Below, piece by piece: positions 16,391 through 26,179 of a DNA stretch of 64,000 nucleotides. The notes beneath the pieces are model-generated. The model saw nothing but the letters and a program-made list of their open reading frames with translations, did not search any database and was not told the DNA's origin. Positions within the stretch are counted from its first letter, which is position 1, and each line of letters begins with the position of its first letter. The position numbers and the translations under genes are program-made. The DNA lies in the NCBI GenBank assembly GCA_002337605.1, contig DDGL01000008.1, positions 124,001 through 188,000 of the forward strand, written 5' to 3'. The stretch comes from Flavobacteriaceae bacterium UBA1903 (GTDB taxonomy: Bacteria > Bacteroidota > Bacteroidia > Flavobacteriales > Flavobacteriaceae).

Positions 16391-19300
16391 ATGAGTAAAC
16401 CAATCGTTCGTTCTCTCTTTAAACAGTCTTCCGCACTTGGAAAACTGGCTCTTCGGCTCCGCTCCGGAACCAGGGAGAATTGCGTTGTGTCGGGTTTGGT
16501 TGGCAGTGCAACATCACTTGTAATAGCCGATGCATTTAAAACTTCTGAAAAGCCATTTCTTTTAATCCTGAATGATAAAGAAGAAGCTGCATATCATTTA
16601 AACGATTTAGAAAATATTTTAGGGGAAGACGCTGTATTATTCTACCCTGGAAGCTACCGGAGACCGTATCAAATTGATGAAACCGACAACGCAAACGTCT
16701 TATTGCGCAGCGAAGTGCTAAACCGGATCAATTCACGAAGAAAACCCGCCCTTATCGTTACCTATCCTGAAGCACTGTTTGAAAAAGTAGTGACCAAAAA
16801 GGAATTAGAAAAAAACACCCTGAAACTTTCTTTAAACGACACCGTTTCAATCGATTTTGTAAACGAAGTGCTCTTTGAATATAAATTTAAAAGAACCGAT
16901 TTTGTTACCGAACCAGGTGAGTTTTCAGTCCGTGGAGGAATTTTGGATGTGTTTAGTTTCAGCAATGATGAACCCTATAGAATTGAATTTTTTGGTGACG
17001 ATGTAGACAGTATACGTACGTTTGATGTTGAGACACAACTCTCTTTAGAGCAGTTGAAGAAAATTTCGATTATTCCCAACGTAGAGAATAAAATGCTGGA
17101 TGAAAACCGTGAAAGTTTTCTGAAATATGTTTCCTCTAAAACAGTGGTCTGTTTAAAAAATGAAGAACTGCTTAGCGGCGCCATAGATAAACTTTTCCGT
17201 AAAGCAACAGAAGCTTATAACCAACAACAAGGCGAAGTAAAAATGAGCGCACCAGCTGAATTGTTTTGTACTTCGAGATTATTAAAGGAGCAGTTGGATG
17301 GGTTTACGACCGTAACATTATCTTCGACTCCGAATGGAGCCGAGGAGATTTCATTTAATACCGTTCCGCAGCCTTCGTTCAATAAGCAATTTAATTTACT
17401 TATTGAAAACCTGAACCAAAATACAGCCGACGGTTACACCAATTATATTTTTTGTAGCAGCGAGTCGCAAGCCAAACGCTTCCATGATATTTTTGACGAT
17501 GCCCAGGGGCATGTAGAACAATACGAAACGATTGTTTTTTCACTATTTCAAGGCTTTATTGACCATGAAAACCGGAATGTTTGCTATACAGATCATCAGA
17601 TTTTTGAACGGTACCACAAGTTCAGTTTAAAGAATGGCTACGCCAAGAAGCAAGCCATTACATTAAAAGAACTTACCAATCTTGAAGTGGGTGATTATGT
17701 AACACACATAGATCATGGGATTGGAAGATTTGGCGGTCTTCAGAAAATTGACGTGGAAGGCAAACAACAGGAAGCTATTAAACTAATTTATGGGGAACGT
17801 GATATTTTATACCTCAGCATTCATTCGCTTCATAAAATTTCAAAGTACAACGGAAAAGACGGCACCACCCCAAAAATCTACAAGCTAGGAAGTGCTGCCT
17901 GGAAAAAATTAAAGCAAAAAACAAAGAAAAGAGTTAAAGAGATTGCCTTCAATTTAATTGAACTGTATGCAAAAAGAAGGCTCCAAAAAGGATTTCAGTA
18001 CGATCCCGACAGTTATTTACAACACGAGCTGGAGTCCAGTTTTATGTATGAAGACACCCCAGATCAAGGGACCGCCACAGCCGATGTAAAAGGCGATATG
18101 GAAAGCGAGCGCCCCATGGACCGTTTGGTATGCGGTGACGTAGGTTTCGGAAAAACTGAAGTTGCGGTGAGAGCAGCTTTTAAAGCCGTGGACAACGGCA
18201 AACAAGTGGCTATTTTAGTACCTACTACGATTCTTGCTTTTCAACATTTTAAAACCTTTAGTGAGCGCTTGGCAGGAATGCCCGTAAACGTAGATTACCT
18301 CAACCGATTCAGAACTGCAAAAGAGCGAAAAACCGTTCTGGAAGGTTTGACAAACGGCACATTAGACATTGTAATTGGCACCCATCAATTGGTGAGCAAA
18401 TCGGTAACGTTCAAAGACCTTGGCTTACTTATAATTGACGAAGAGCAAAAGTTCGGTGTTTCCGTAAAAGATAAGTTGAAAACCATTAAAGAAAATGTAG
18501 ACACACTTACCTTAACAGCAACGCCTATCCCGCGAACATTACAATTTAGTTTAATGGCAGCACGGGATCTAAGTGTCATTACCACGCCACCACCCAATCG
18601 ATATCCCGTAGAAACCCACGTAATCCGGTTTGGGGAAGAGACCATTCGCGATGCGGTTAGATATGAGATTTCCCGTGGCGGACAAGTATTTTTTGTACAT
18701 AACCGTATTGAAAACATTAAAGAAGTTGCTGGCTTAATTCAGCGCTTGGTGCCAGATGCCAAGATCGGGATTGGTCACGGACAAATGGAAGGCAAAAAAC
18801 TTGAAGATCTTATGCTTCGGTTTATGGACAATAAGTTTGATGTTTTAGTATCAACCACTATTATCGAAAGTGGTCTGGATGTGCCCAATGCCAATACAAT
18901 TTTTATAAATAATGCGAACAATTTTGGCTTATCAGATTTGCACCAAATGCGAGGGCGTGTAGGGCGTAGCAATAAAAAGGCGTTCTGTTACTTTATCACG
19001 CCCCCTTATTCTGCGATGACCGATGATGCCAGAAAACGTATTACGGCCTTGGAGCAATTTAGTGAATTGGGTAGCGGATTGAACATTGCGATGAAGGATT
19101 TAGAAATTCGGGGTGCAGGCGATTTGTTAGGCGGCGAACAAAGTGGCTTTATAAACGAAATTGGTTTTGAGACCTACCAGAAAATTCTAGCTGAAGCCAT
19201 TGAAGAGCTAAAAGAAAAAGAGTTTAAAGATCTTTATACTGAAACCGATAAAGAATTCAAAAACCGAAAATTTGTCAAAGAAGTTGTAATTGACACCGAC

Positions 19301-19738
19301 TTTGAGCTACTATTCCCAGACGATTATGTAAATAATATTACGGAAAGATTAAACCTCTATACCAAGTTAAATGAGCTGAAAACCGAGCCAGAACTTCAGA
19401 AATTTGAAAAAGAATTGTTGGATCGTTTCGGAGAACTCCCCGAGGAAGTAGAAGATCTACTCAACAGCGTACGTATAAAATGGATGGCAATTGCTATGGG
19501 GCTGGAGCGTGTTGTGATGAAAAAAGGCAGGTTTATCGGCTATTTTATTAGTGATCAACAAAGCGATTTTTACCAGAGTCCGGCTTTCAGCAAAATGCTT
19601 CAGTTTGTGCAAACACATTCTCAAACCGTAAAAATGAAAGAAAAACAAACCCGAAACGGTCTCAGGTTGTTGTTGACAATTGAAAAAGTGACTTCGGTGA
19701 GACGCGTTTTAGATGTTTTATTAAAATTTCAACAATAG
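16391..19738 (+). CDS. mfd: Transcription-repair coupling factor
   Basis: Mfd (1115 aa) removes RNA polymerase stalled at lesions and recruits UvrA. The visible parts are an N-terminal UvrB-like module (about 1-370; FYPGSYRRPYQIDETDNANV, TEPGEFSVRGGILDVFS), the CarD/RID RNA-polymerase-interaction domain (LEVGDYVTHIDHGIGRFGGL), and RecG-like helicase motifs (GDVGFGKTEVAVRAA, DEEQKFGV, TLTATPIPRTLQ, QMRGRVGRS). The C-terminal TRCF domain follows. Residues near 18-30 (LALRLRSGTREN) overlap a sequence resembling the short dispersed repeat. The length is normal for the family. Confidence 0.97.
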   Translation: MSKPIVRSLFKQSSALGKLALRLRSGTRENCVVSGLVGSATSLVIADAFKTSEKPFLLILNDKEEAAYHLNDLENILGEDAVLFYPGSYRRPYQIDETDNANVLLRSEVLNRINSRRKPALIVTYPEALFEKVVTKKELEKNTLKLSLNDTVSIDFVNEVLFEYKFKRTDFVTEPGEFSVRGGILDVFSFSNDEPYRIEFFGDDVDSIRTFDVETQLSLEQLKKISIIPNVENKMLDENRESFLKYVSSKTVVCLKNEELLSGAIDKLFRKATEAYNQQQGEVKMSAPAELFCTSRLLKEQLDGFTTVTLSSTPNGAEEISFNTVPQPSFNKQFNLLIENLNQNTADGYTNYIFCSSESQAKRFHDIFDDAQGHVEQYETIVFSLFQGFIDHENRNVCYTDHQIFERYHKFSLKNGYAKKQAITLKELTNLEVGDYVTHIDHGIGRFGGLQKIDVEGKQQEAIKLIYGERDILYLSIHSLHKISKYNGKDGTTPKIYKLGSAAWKKLKQKTKKRVKEIAFNLIELYAKRRLQKGFQYDPDSYLQHELESSFMYEDTPDQGTATADVKGDMESERPMDRLVCGDVGFGKTEVAVRAAFKAVDNGKQVAILVPTTILAFQHFKTFSERLAGMPVNVDYLNRFRTAKERKTVLEGLTNGTLDIVIGTHQLVSKSVTFKDLGLLIIDEEQKFGVSVKDKLKTIKENVDTLTLTATPIPRTLQFSLMAARDLSVITTPPPNRYPVETHVIRFGEETIRDAVRYEISRGGQVFFVHNRIENIKEVAGLIQRLVPDAKIGIGHGQMEGKKLEDLMLRFMDNKFDVLVSTTIIESGLDVPNANTIFINNANNFGLSDLHQMRGRVGRSNKKAFCYFITPPYSAMTDDARKRITALEQFSELGSGLNIAMKDLEIRGAGDLLGGEQSGFINEIGFETYQKILAEAIEELKEKEFKDLYTETDKEFKNRKFVKEVVIDTDFELLFPDDYVNNITERLNLYTKLNELKTEPELQKFEKELLDRFGELPEEVEDLLNSVRIKWMAIAMGLERVVMKKGRFIGYFISDQQSDFYQSPAFSKMLQFVQTHSQTVKMKEKQTRNGLRLLLTIEKVTSVRRVLDVLLKFQQ
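16451..16467 (+). repeat. Possible diverged dispersed repeat inside mfd
   Basis: CTTCGGCTCCGCTCCGG resembles the CTTCGACTnnGCTCAGC repeat family with several differences. It encodes LRLRSG near the Mfd N-terminus. Confidence 0.35.
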
Positions 19739-19866
19739 ACAGAAATCCTCTTAGCACTTATCATCACTATAATGACGGGTAAATGTCGGGTGAATTTCAA
19801 TTAAAATACTAGTTCTAATTTTTAAACCATCGTATTCTTGTGGAAACAACTAAAAACATATTTACG

Positions 19867-20691
19867 ATGAAACAACCTGCACTCGGGCAACATATTTTAG
19901 CCTTACGACAAGAAAAAGGATTCACCCAGGAAGATTTGGTCGCTCAATGCAACATAAGCGTGCGAACCATTCAACGTATTGAAGCAGGAGAAGTAGTCCC
20001 AAGATCCTATACTGTAAAGACTATTTTAGCGGCCCTTGGTGAAGACTTCGAATCTTTTACCGAAAGCACTGTTGAAAGTGGCCTTAAAAAAGCATTCTTT
20101 CTGAAGATTGATGATACCCAACAAGCTAATTTCCTCACAAAGCATTTAAAAATAGCCTGGATTGCGGGTATTGTCTATTTCGTTTTAGGCTTTGCTGAAG
20201 TGCCAGCAGATATGTATAGAATGTTCGAAAAAGGAGCATTATATCCGGATTATATTTACATTCCACTGAAATTAATTGTGCTAACATCAATTCTGTTTTT
20301 CTACCGAGGTTTTATTTTAAGTGGAAATATTCTCAACAATTACCTTCTAAAAATTGTAGTATTTATCATGCTTATTCTTAGTGTGGTATTTTACGGAATG
20401 GATATTATTTCCCTCTATTTTGAGCCTTTTAATCAAGCTGAAATAATGATTGGTCAATCTATCTCTATTGGAATTGTTGGAGTTTTAATGGGTATTGCAA
20501 TGCTTCGTTTTCAAAAGGCCCTGGGGAATTTGGCAGTTATTACAGGTATTTTTGAAATCGTTACCTACGCCTGTTTTTTAACAGTTATTTTTGCTATGGG
20601 CGGTGGTTTATTACTACTTCCCACTACAATTTTGGAGATTATCATTTTGTACAAAGTGGCGCAGTTAGTGAAGGAGAAAATGAATTCCTGA
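19867..20691 (+). CDS. XRE-family transcriptional regulator with membrane domain
   Basis: This 274-aa protein combines an N-terminal helix-turn-helix of the Cro/CI type (LGQHILALRQEKGFTQEDLV, then ISVRTIQRIEAGEVVPR) with about six hydrophobic segments from residue 95 on. It is therefore a membrane-anchored one-component regulator. The input signal and target genes are unknown; autoregulation is common in this class. A GTG at 19840 would add nine residues, but the ATG at 19867 directly precedes the HTH-typical start MKQPALGQHI. Confidence 0.85.
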   Translation: MKQPALGQHILALRQEKGFTQEDLVAQCNISVRTIQRIEAGEVVPRSYTVKTILAALGEDFESFTESTVESGLKKAFFLKIDDTQQANFLTKHLKIAWIAGIVYFVLGFAEVPADMYRMFEKGALYPDYIYIPLKLIVLTSILFFYRGFILSGNILNNYLLKIVVFIMLILSVVFYGMDIISLYFEPFNQAEIMIGQSISIGIVGVLMGIAMLRFQKALGNLAVITGIFEIVTYACFLTVIFAMGGGLLLLPTTILEIIILYKVAQLVKEKMNS

Positions 20692-20701
20692 AAACGAAGA
20701 G

Positions 20702-21064
20702 TTAAAAATGATAAAAAGCATTCTCAAAATGCTCCAGGTGCTCTTCTTTACTGTTTTTAAGCACGGCAATTATATCGAAACGGGCTTCTTGTGGAAGCTC
20801 GTTTGAAATTAAATATTCATTCGCTGCTTTTACGAGGAGTTTAATTTTCGCGGCGGTCACAAAGCTCTGCGGGTCGCCAAAAAAAGCACTGTTTCTGGTT
20901 TTTACTTCTACAAATACAATAGTGTCTTCTTCTTTTTGAGCGACAATGTCCAACTCAGCCTTTTGGAAGGTCCAATTGCGTTCTAGAATGGTATAGCCTT
21001 CCCTGAGCAGGAATTGCGTTGCGAGCTCTTCGCCAAGTTCACCAAGTTCGTTATGGGTTGCCAT
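20702..21064 (-). CDS. YraN-family endonuclease-like protein (UPF0102)
   Basis: This 120-aa protein has a restriction-endonuclease-like core: GELGEELATQFL, then AELDIVAQ and IVFVEVKTR give the E...D...ExK metal-site pattern. YraN proteins are near-universal and are thought to act on nucleic acid, possibly in recombination, but no substrate is established. It is convergent with the XRE gene, with only 10 bp between stops. Confidence 0.88.
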   Translation of the reverse strand: MATHNELGELGEELATQFLLREGYTILERNWTFQKAELDIVAQKEEDTIVFVEVKTRNSAFFGDPQSFVTAAKIKLLVKAANEYLISNELPQEARFDIIAVLKNSKEEHLEHFENAFYHF

Positions 21065-21070
21065 ACATAT

Positions 21071-21179
21071 TCATTTCGTAAGAGGCACGACTAAGAAATC
21101 ACAGTACGCTTCGTTAGGTTTGTTTACAATTTGGCTTAGCTCTAATGTGAACTCTCCTATCGTCGAGGTGACAAGGTAC
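21071..21179 (-). repeat. Interspersed repeat, inverted copy (R3)
   Basis: This stretch is a degenerate reverse-orientation copy of the element at 41527-41645. CATTTCG, the CACGACTnAGAAATCAC block and GTCGAGGTGAC occur in the same order and at similar spacing. It lies between the YraN and LD-carboxypeptidase genes and contains no reading frame. Confidence 0.7.
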
Positions 21180-21207
21180 AAAAAACGTTTTGGGATTCGG
21201 ATTTTAT

Positions 21208-22101
21208 CTATTTCAAAATAACCTGAGCATCAGTAACTTTCAGGGTGGTTTTCTTCCCAATAATTAGCGCTCTATTGTCCTCTACGTGCCCTGCAGGAAA
21301 GTTGAAACACACTGGATAGTTGTATTCTTTTACCGCTTCAAAAATTATTTCTTCGGCAGACTTACCAAAGGGGATGGTGTTGTCGTTCATCTCGCTCATG
21401 CCACCTATAATCAATCCTTTTAATTGAGATAGAAGTCCGCTTCGCTTTAAATTCTGAATCATTCGGTCTATATGGTATAGATATTCATCAAGATCTTCCA
21501 AAAAGAGGATCTTACCTTTAGTTTCAATGGCTGAAGGACTTCCTAAAAGTGAAAAGAAAACCGAAAGATTTCCGCCCACCAGTTGTCCCGTAGCCTCTCC
21601 CACTCGGTTAAATTTATATTCCGAAGCATATTCTATTGAATATTTATTTCCGAAAAGTGCATCATACAACGTCTGTCTTGTAGCTTCGGTTTTTTGTTCA
21701 ATATTGAAGGCTATTTGCGCATGAAGACTTGCAATTCCATACGCATGGAGGGTGTTGTGCAATACGGTCATATCGCTATACCCAATGACCCATTTAGGAT
21801 TCTTTTTGAAATTTGAAAAATCTAAAGCATCTATCATTCGTACCGTTCCGTAGCCACCACGTGCACACCATATGGCTTTTACAGCAGGATTGTCCATCAT
21901 TTCCTGAAAATCCTGAGTACGTACCACATCACTTCCAGCAAACTGGTTTTCTACAGCGCCAATAGTTTTTCCCAAAAGAGGTTGTAGTTGCCATGCATTC
22001 AGCAAGGAAAGGAAGGGCTGTAGTTCGGTTTCTGTTATTTTTCTGGCGGTAGAAACGATGCCTACGGTGTCACCAGGTTTCAGGTTTGAGGGGAGCGTCA
22101 T
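21208..22101 (-). CDS. ldcA: LD-carboxypeptidase (peptidase S66)
   Basis: This 297-aa cytoplasmic serine peptidase releases the terminal D-Ala from tetrapeptides during murein recycling. The catalytic triad of family S66 can be placed: Ser109 in VIGYSDMT, Glu202 in LFLEDLDEYLYHIDRM and His272 in PAGHVEDNRA. The motif WCARGGYGTVRM is also conserved. No signal peptide is visible, as expected for LdcA. The related microcin-immunity MccF enzymes share this fold, so a resistance role is a less likely alternative. Confidence 0.92.
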   Translation of the reverse strand: MTLPSNLKPGDTVGIVSTARKITETELQPFLSLLNAWQLQPLLGKTIGAVENQFAGSDVVRTQDFQEMMDNPAVKAIWCARGGYGTVRMIDALDFSNFKKNPKWVIGYSDMTVLHNTLHAYGIASLHAQIAFNIEQKTEATRQTLYDALFGNKYSIEYASEYKFNRVGEATGQLVGGNLSVFFSLLGSPSAIETKGKILFLEDLDEYLYHIDRMIQNLKRSGLLSQLKGLIIGGMSEMNDNTIPFGKSAEEIIFEAVKEYNYPVCFNFPAGHVEDNRALIIGKKTTLKVTDAQVILK

Positions 22102-22241
22102 CTGTTCGTTTTAAGTCAATAAAGATAGTAAATTGACCCAAGACCATGCTGTTTTCACAGCAGTGCAGGAACCAAGAATCAAGACCGGCTGGTAACCGTC
22201 TTGTTTCTTAGCTCCTGTAGCGAAGCGGTTCTTTTTCGTTT

Positions 22242-24878
22242 TTACAACACAAACCGATAGGTAGCTTTCAGCAAAAAGGTGTTTTGTGGTTTTTGACTTA
22301 GTAATTGATTATCTACAATATTACTAAAGCTGTTGGCAGGATCTCCAATACCTGTAACCCCCTGGCTCCATACCAGGAAAATTTCAGACCCTGGAATGTA
22401 CTCCCAGCGTACGACCAGGTTACTTCGGAATTGTACAAATGCAAAATCCGGATCTCCAAAACTATAGTCTATGTCGCCGTCGCGGTTTTCATCTACCCGG
22501 TATTCGCCATTTTCTAAACGAATCTGGTCTGTCGTGTAGTTCGTAATCCTATCATTTAAATCCTCTGCAGTTGCATCATTTACATAGTTAAAGTCTGAAA
22601 AGTCTGCAGTAAAGATGAAGGGTTGCCCGTAATATTGAATCGTTAGATTCGGGTTAATATTATAGTTCACCCGTAACGTAGCACTTAGTGTTTCCTGGTC
22701 AATAGCACCTAAAATATAGCGGGGTGTCCCGTTAAAATCTCCCTGAGAAACATACTGTGTCTTGCTGGGGCTTTCTTCGTAATTTACACCTAGCGATAAA
22801 CTTAAACTATTTAAAGGCTGGTATCTTGTATTAACTTCATAGCGGTATACGCTAAAATTATCCTGGGTAGCTCTGGACTGTACCGTCCCACCACTAAAGC
22901 TTAGCTTTTTACGTTGATCTGTCCCCGAAAACAGAAAGATATAATTTTCTTCATTGTAGCTCCAGCGCGGACCTCCTCTTAAAAACGTATTGGTAAATAT
23001 CCTGGGTTTGTGTGCTCCGCCTATTTCGCTCCACCAGTTGTTTTTCCAGTTTACATAGCCACCAATTTCATACTGAACACGATTGTAATTTCCCTCAAAA
23101 TCGAAGGCTGTGGATAGTTCTGCCCAGGTATTTGCACGACGGTACCAACTCGTGGGTTTATTGAAAAGTCTTCGCAATACAGCATATTGCCTAATATCAT
23201 CTGCTTGACGTAAAAACCCTAAGTCATTCAACTCTAGTTCCGGAGATTTAAAATTTCCGCCAATGGCATACCGCCAGTTACCACCGCCCCCTTTTCCAAA
23301 TTCAAATCGGCCCCCGGTTCCCGTAAGTTGTGTTCTTGTCGGGTCCACTTCTACGTGGTCTGCATCTACTCTCTGAAACAAATGTGTAATTGCAGTTTGG
23401 GAGCGTAATATGGATTCGACACTTCCTCGAACATTACTTAGCACAGCACTTCCTTCTACGTAATACGTTCTTTCTTTCCAGTTATGCTTAAAATCAAGTC
23501 CTCCAGAATAGGCGTGGGAGTGTAAAAAAGACACGTTTTCGTCCATATTTCGTATAGCACTTGTAAAGATACCTCCTACATAACTGTTGTTGTCATTAAA
23601 ATCCTGCTGGACTCTTCCTACCAGATAATTGGTCAAAGGCTCTACCAGTTCTTCAGATTCCGAACCGTCTTCATCAATAACATCTGCAAATTCTTTCGCA
23701 GTTACGCTCTCTAAAACACCAACCGTTAGCCCATCTTTTGTTTTTCCACTAAACTTTGCTGCACCTAAAATAGTCGTATTGTTTGGCTGGTCAATAAAAG
23801 CTGTAGTGGGTCCAAAAGCTGAACCTTGGGGACTACGGCCAATTCGTCTTGAAAAAAAGAGGTTGTCTGCACCCCCACCAATCTGAAAATCGAAGACACT
23901 TTTATTCTCCACAAAAAACGGACGACGTTCCTGAAAGAAAATTTCAAACCCATCTAATGCAACGGCACCAGGATCTGCATCTACTTGTCCAAAATCTGGG
24001 TTTATAGTAACGTCCAGTGTTAGATCGTTAGTGACGCCTATCTTAGCATCCAGACCTCCTGTTAATCGCGCATCACTTCCATCACGGAAGGGGTTCCCTT
24101 CTTCTTCTTCGTACGTATCCAATTGAGCCACGGTATAGGGTTGGATCTCCAATTGTTTTTGAGGTTTTATACCCTTAATCCCTCGCAATTCTCCAAACTC
24201 ACTTACCCAGCCTGGCGGATTAGGAGGCAAGGATTGCCACGTTGAGCGTTCTTCATTATTAAAATAACGGCGGGTAGATTGAATGCCCCACACTTGTTCA
24301 TCGGCATTACTGAAACGTAACTGGCTTAATGGTATGCGCATTTCGGCAGTCCAGCCATCGGTGTCTATTTTGGTAGCAAGGTACCAGATGGGGTTCCAGC
24401 TTCCATCAAAATTACCGTTGTTGCTTATAAATTCATCTCCTTTTACACCAGAAGCTGATGCTGTAAATGAAAATCCCGTACGGTCATCACCGTAACTATC
24501 AATATTAATTTCTACCCAATCGCCTGGAAAATCGTCACGACGCCCCATTCTGCGTTCAATAGTTGCTGGGTCTTTTTGATAACACTTAAAGGCTACATAC
24601 AAATTCTTTTCATCGTAGAGAATCTTCATTTTTGTTTGCTCGGTAGGCGCTGTGGCATTATCTGGTTCAAACTCTACGTAGTCTGAAGTCCATTCCACCA
24701 GATCCCAGGCAGCTTCGGTAAGCTCACCATCTATTTTAGGAGATGCTGTAGTACCCACCGAGGTCGTAGTATAACTGCGTTTAATGTTTGATTTTGTGGT
24801 AGTTTCTGCTTTCTGGGCTTCCGTTATTCCGAAGAAAAAAATAAATGGGAGCCAAGCAAATTTGATGAGATCTTGCAT
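22242..24878 (-). CDS. DUF5916 outer-membrane protein with CBM9-like domain
   Basis: This 878-aa exported protein has an N-terminal signal sequence ending near FGITEAQ and a carbohydrate-binding-family-9-like beta-sandwich (about 45-240; PKIDGELTEAAWD, MKILYDEKNLYVAF). A long DUF5916 region follows, with alternating beta-strands typical of an outer-membrane barrel and the conserved block FFQERRPFFVENKSVFDF. The protein ends in a barrel-type strand (FLLKATYRFVL). Such proteins are widespread in Bacteroidota; their role is not established, and no enzymatic motif is seen. Confidence 0.88.
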   Translation of the reverse strand: MQDLIKFAWLPFIFFFGITEAQKAETTTKSNIKRSYTTTSVGTTASPKIDGELTEAAWDLVEWTSDYVEFEPDNATAPTEQTKMKILYDEKNLYVAFKCYQKDPATIERRMGRRDDFPGDWVEINIDSYGDDRTGFSFTASASGVKGDEFISNNGNFDGSWNPIWYLATKIDTDGWTAEMRIPLSQLRFSNADEQVWGIQSTRRYFNNEERSTWQSLPPNPPGWVSEFGELRGIKGIKPQKQLEIQPYTVAQLDTYEEEEGNPFRDGSDARLTGGLDAKIGVTNDLTLDVTINPDFGQVDADPGAVALDGFEIFFQERRPFFVENKSVFDFQIGGGADNLFFSRRIGRSPQGSAFGPTTAFIDQPNNTTILGAAKFSGKTKDGLTVGVLESVTAKEFADVIDEDGSESEELVEPLTNYLVGRVQQDFNDNNSYVGGIFTSAIRNMDENVSFLHSHAYSGGLDFKHNWKERTYYVEGSAVLSNVRGSVESILRSQTAITHLFQRVDADHVEVDPTRTQLTGTGGRFEFGKGGGGNWRYAIGGNFKSPELELNDLGFLRQADDIRQYAVLRRLFNKPTSWYRRANTWAELSTAFDFEGNYNRVQYEIGGYVNWKNNWWSEIGGAHKPRIFTNTFLRGGPRWSYNEENYIFLFSGTDQRKKLSFSGGTVQSRATQDNFSVYRYEVNTRYQPLNSLSLSLGVNYEESPSKTQYVSQGDFNGTPRYILGAIDQETLSATLRVNYNINPNLTIQYYGQPFIFTADFSDFNYVNDATAEDLNDRITNYTTDQIRLENGEYRVDENRDGDIDYSFGDPDFAFVQFRSNLVVRWEYIPGSEIFLVWSQGVTGIGDPANSFSNIVDNQLLSQKPQNTFLLKATYRFVL

Positions 24879-25034
24879 AATGACTGGTTAGCTGATTTTT
24901 GATTGATACATAAAGGACTGTAAAACAATTGAATTGTGACAGTTTTTGGTTTTTATTAAGACAACTTTAACAAATTACCCAACTATCAAGGAACCGTATA
25001 AAACTCCGTATCTTTAGCATTCCGAAGCCACACT

Positions 25035-26087
25035 ATGAAAAAATTAATTTCCAAAAAGAAGCCTGCGTATCCCATATCTGAACAACTTTCAGCATACTTG
25101 ACCAAATACGCGCGCAATATAAAAATTCCGATTTATTACGATGATTTGCTACGTTTTCAGGGCTCGGTGACTGTTTTTGACGCACATGGAAATGACACGC
25201 TTTGGATACAAGTGTATTATTCTGAATTCGAAACTCAGGAAATTGAAGAGAGTTTAAAGCGCATGTACTCCATCCTGCATTCTGACGGATCTGATGCATT
25301 GCTCCCTTATTTAAATATTGACAGTATTGATTTTTGCACCTTCGGAAACTCGAAACCTTTCCGTATAAAAGTGCGAAATATTTTAAACGACAACTACATC
25401 TTTCTTTACATTAAAAAAGCGGATGCCTCGCGTATTTATGGATTGGAGTTAGAACATTTACTGTCTCCAAACCACATTAATTTTCTGGTACACGGAAATA
25501 CACTTATCGAGGAACATATTTCAGGCATTCCTGGCGACGACTTTATTACACACCATTTGGACCTTTGTTCTGAACAGGACAAACGGGAAATTGCAAAAGA
25601 GTTTGTAAAGTTCAATGAGCGCTGTTTTGTACGACTATTGGGCGATATGCGTTCGTATAACTACGTGATGGTGCTCACTAACGATTTTGACAGAATCCAA
25701 TACCGAATCCGCGCGATAGACTTTGACCAGCAATCGTACGAAGGCAACCAAAAAGTGTACAAACCCCAGTTTTTAAAAGAAAATAACATCCTCGTACAAT
25801 TAACCGCCAGAGTGCTGGAAGATGCTTCCATTGAGCAATACAAACGGGAAGAGCGGTCCTTGCTGGCAAAACGCGCCACAAGTGAAAAAGATCGCCTGGA
25901 AGAATTGTTGGTGTGTATGAAAAACGACACCCTTTCTCCTCCCGAAAAAATGAAACAACTGCGCAAGGGATTACTGGAATTAACAGGGGATATCAATTTT
26001 AAAAAGTCCAAAAATATGGGTGAAATTCTGGAAAGTGCACTCGATTTTATTGTACGGAATTATGAGACGGAGAATCCTTTTTTGTAA
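25035..26087 (+). CDS. Conserved hypothetical protein with kinase-like motif pattern
   Basis: This 350-aa protein has no signal peptide. I do not recognise the family, but the order of motifs is that of a protein-kinase/aminoglycoside-phosphotransferase fold. It has a strand with lysines (FLYIKKAD, 123-130), a helix with glutamates (YGLELEHLL), and a hinge-like EEHISGIPGDDFI. A catalytic-loop-like LLGDMRSYNYVM follows (Asp204, Asn209), then a metal-site-like RAIDFDQ (Asp229, Asp231). A charged helical tail follows. A small-molecule or protein kinase role is inference only. A -7-like TATCTTTA lies at 25010. Pyruvate carboxylase is next on the same strand with its own promoter-like region. Confidence 0.6.
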   Translation: MKKLISKKKPAYPISEQLSAYLTKYARNIKIPIYYDDLLRFQGSVTVFDAHGNDTLWIQVYYSEFETQEIEESLKRMYSILHSDGSDALLPYLNIDSIDFCTFGNSKPFRIKVRNILNDNYIFLYIKKADASRIYGLELEHLLSPNHINFLVHGNTLIEEHISGIPGDDFITHHLDLCSEQDKREIAKEFVKFNERCFVRLLGDMRSYNYVMVLTNDFDRIQYRIRAIDFDQQSYEGNQKVYKPQFLKENNILVQLTARVLEDASIEQYKREERSLLAKRATSEKDRLEELLVCMKNDTLSPPEKMKQLRKGLLELTGDINFKKSKNMGEILESALDFIVRNYETENPFL

Positions 26088-26179
26088 AACATATATAAAG
26101 TGCTATTTAAAATTCTTTATAAAATTTACTATGCACGCATAACAAATTTTGTACCTTTAGAACATCTTAAATTAGTATC

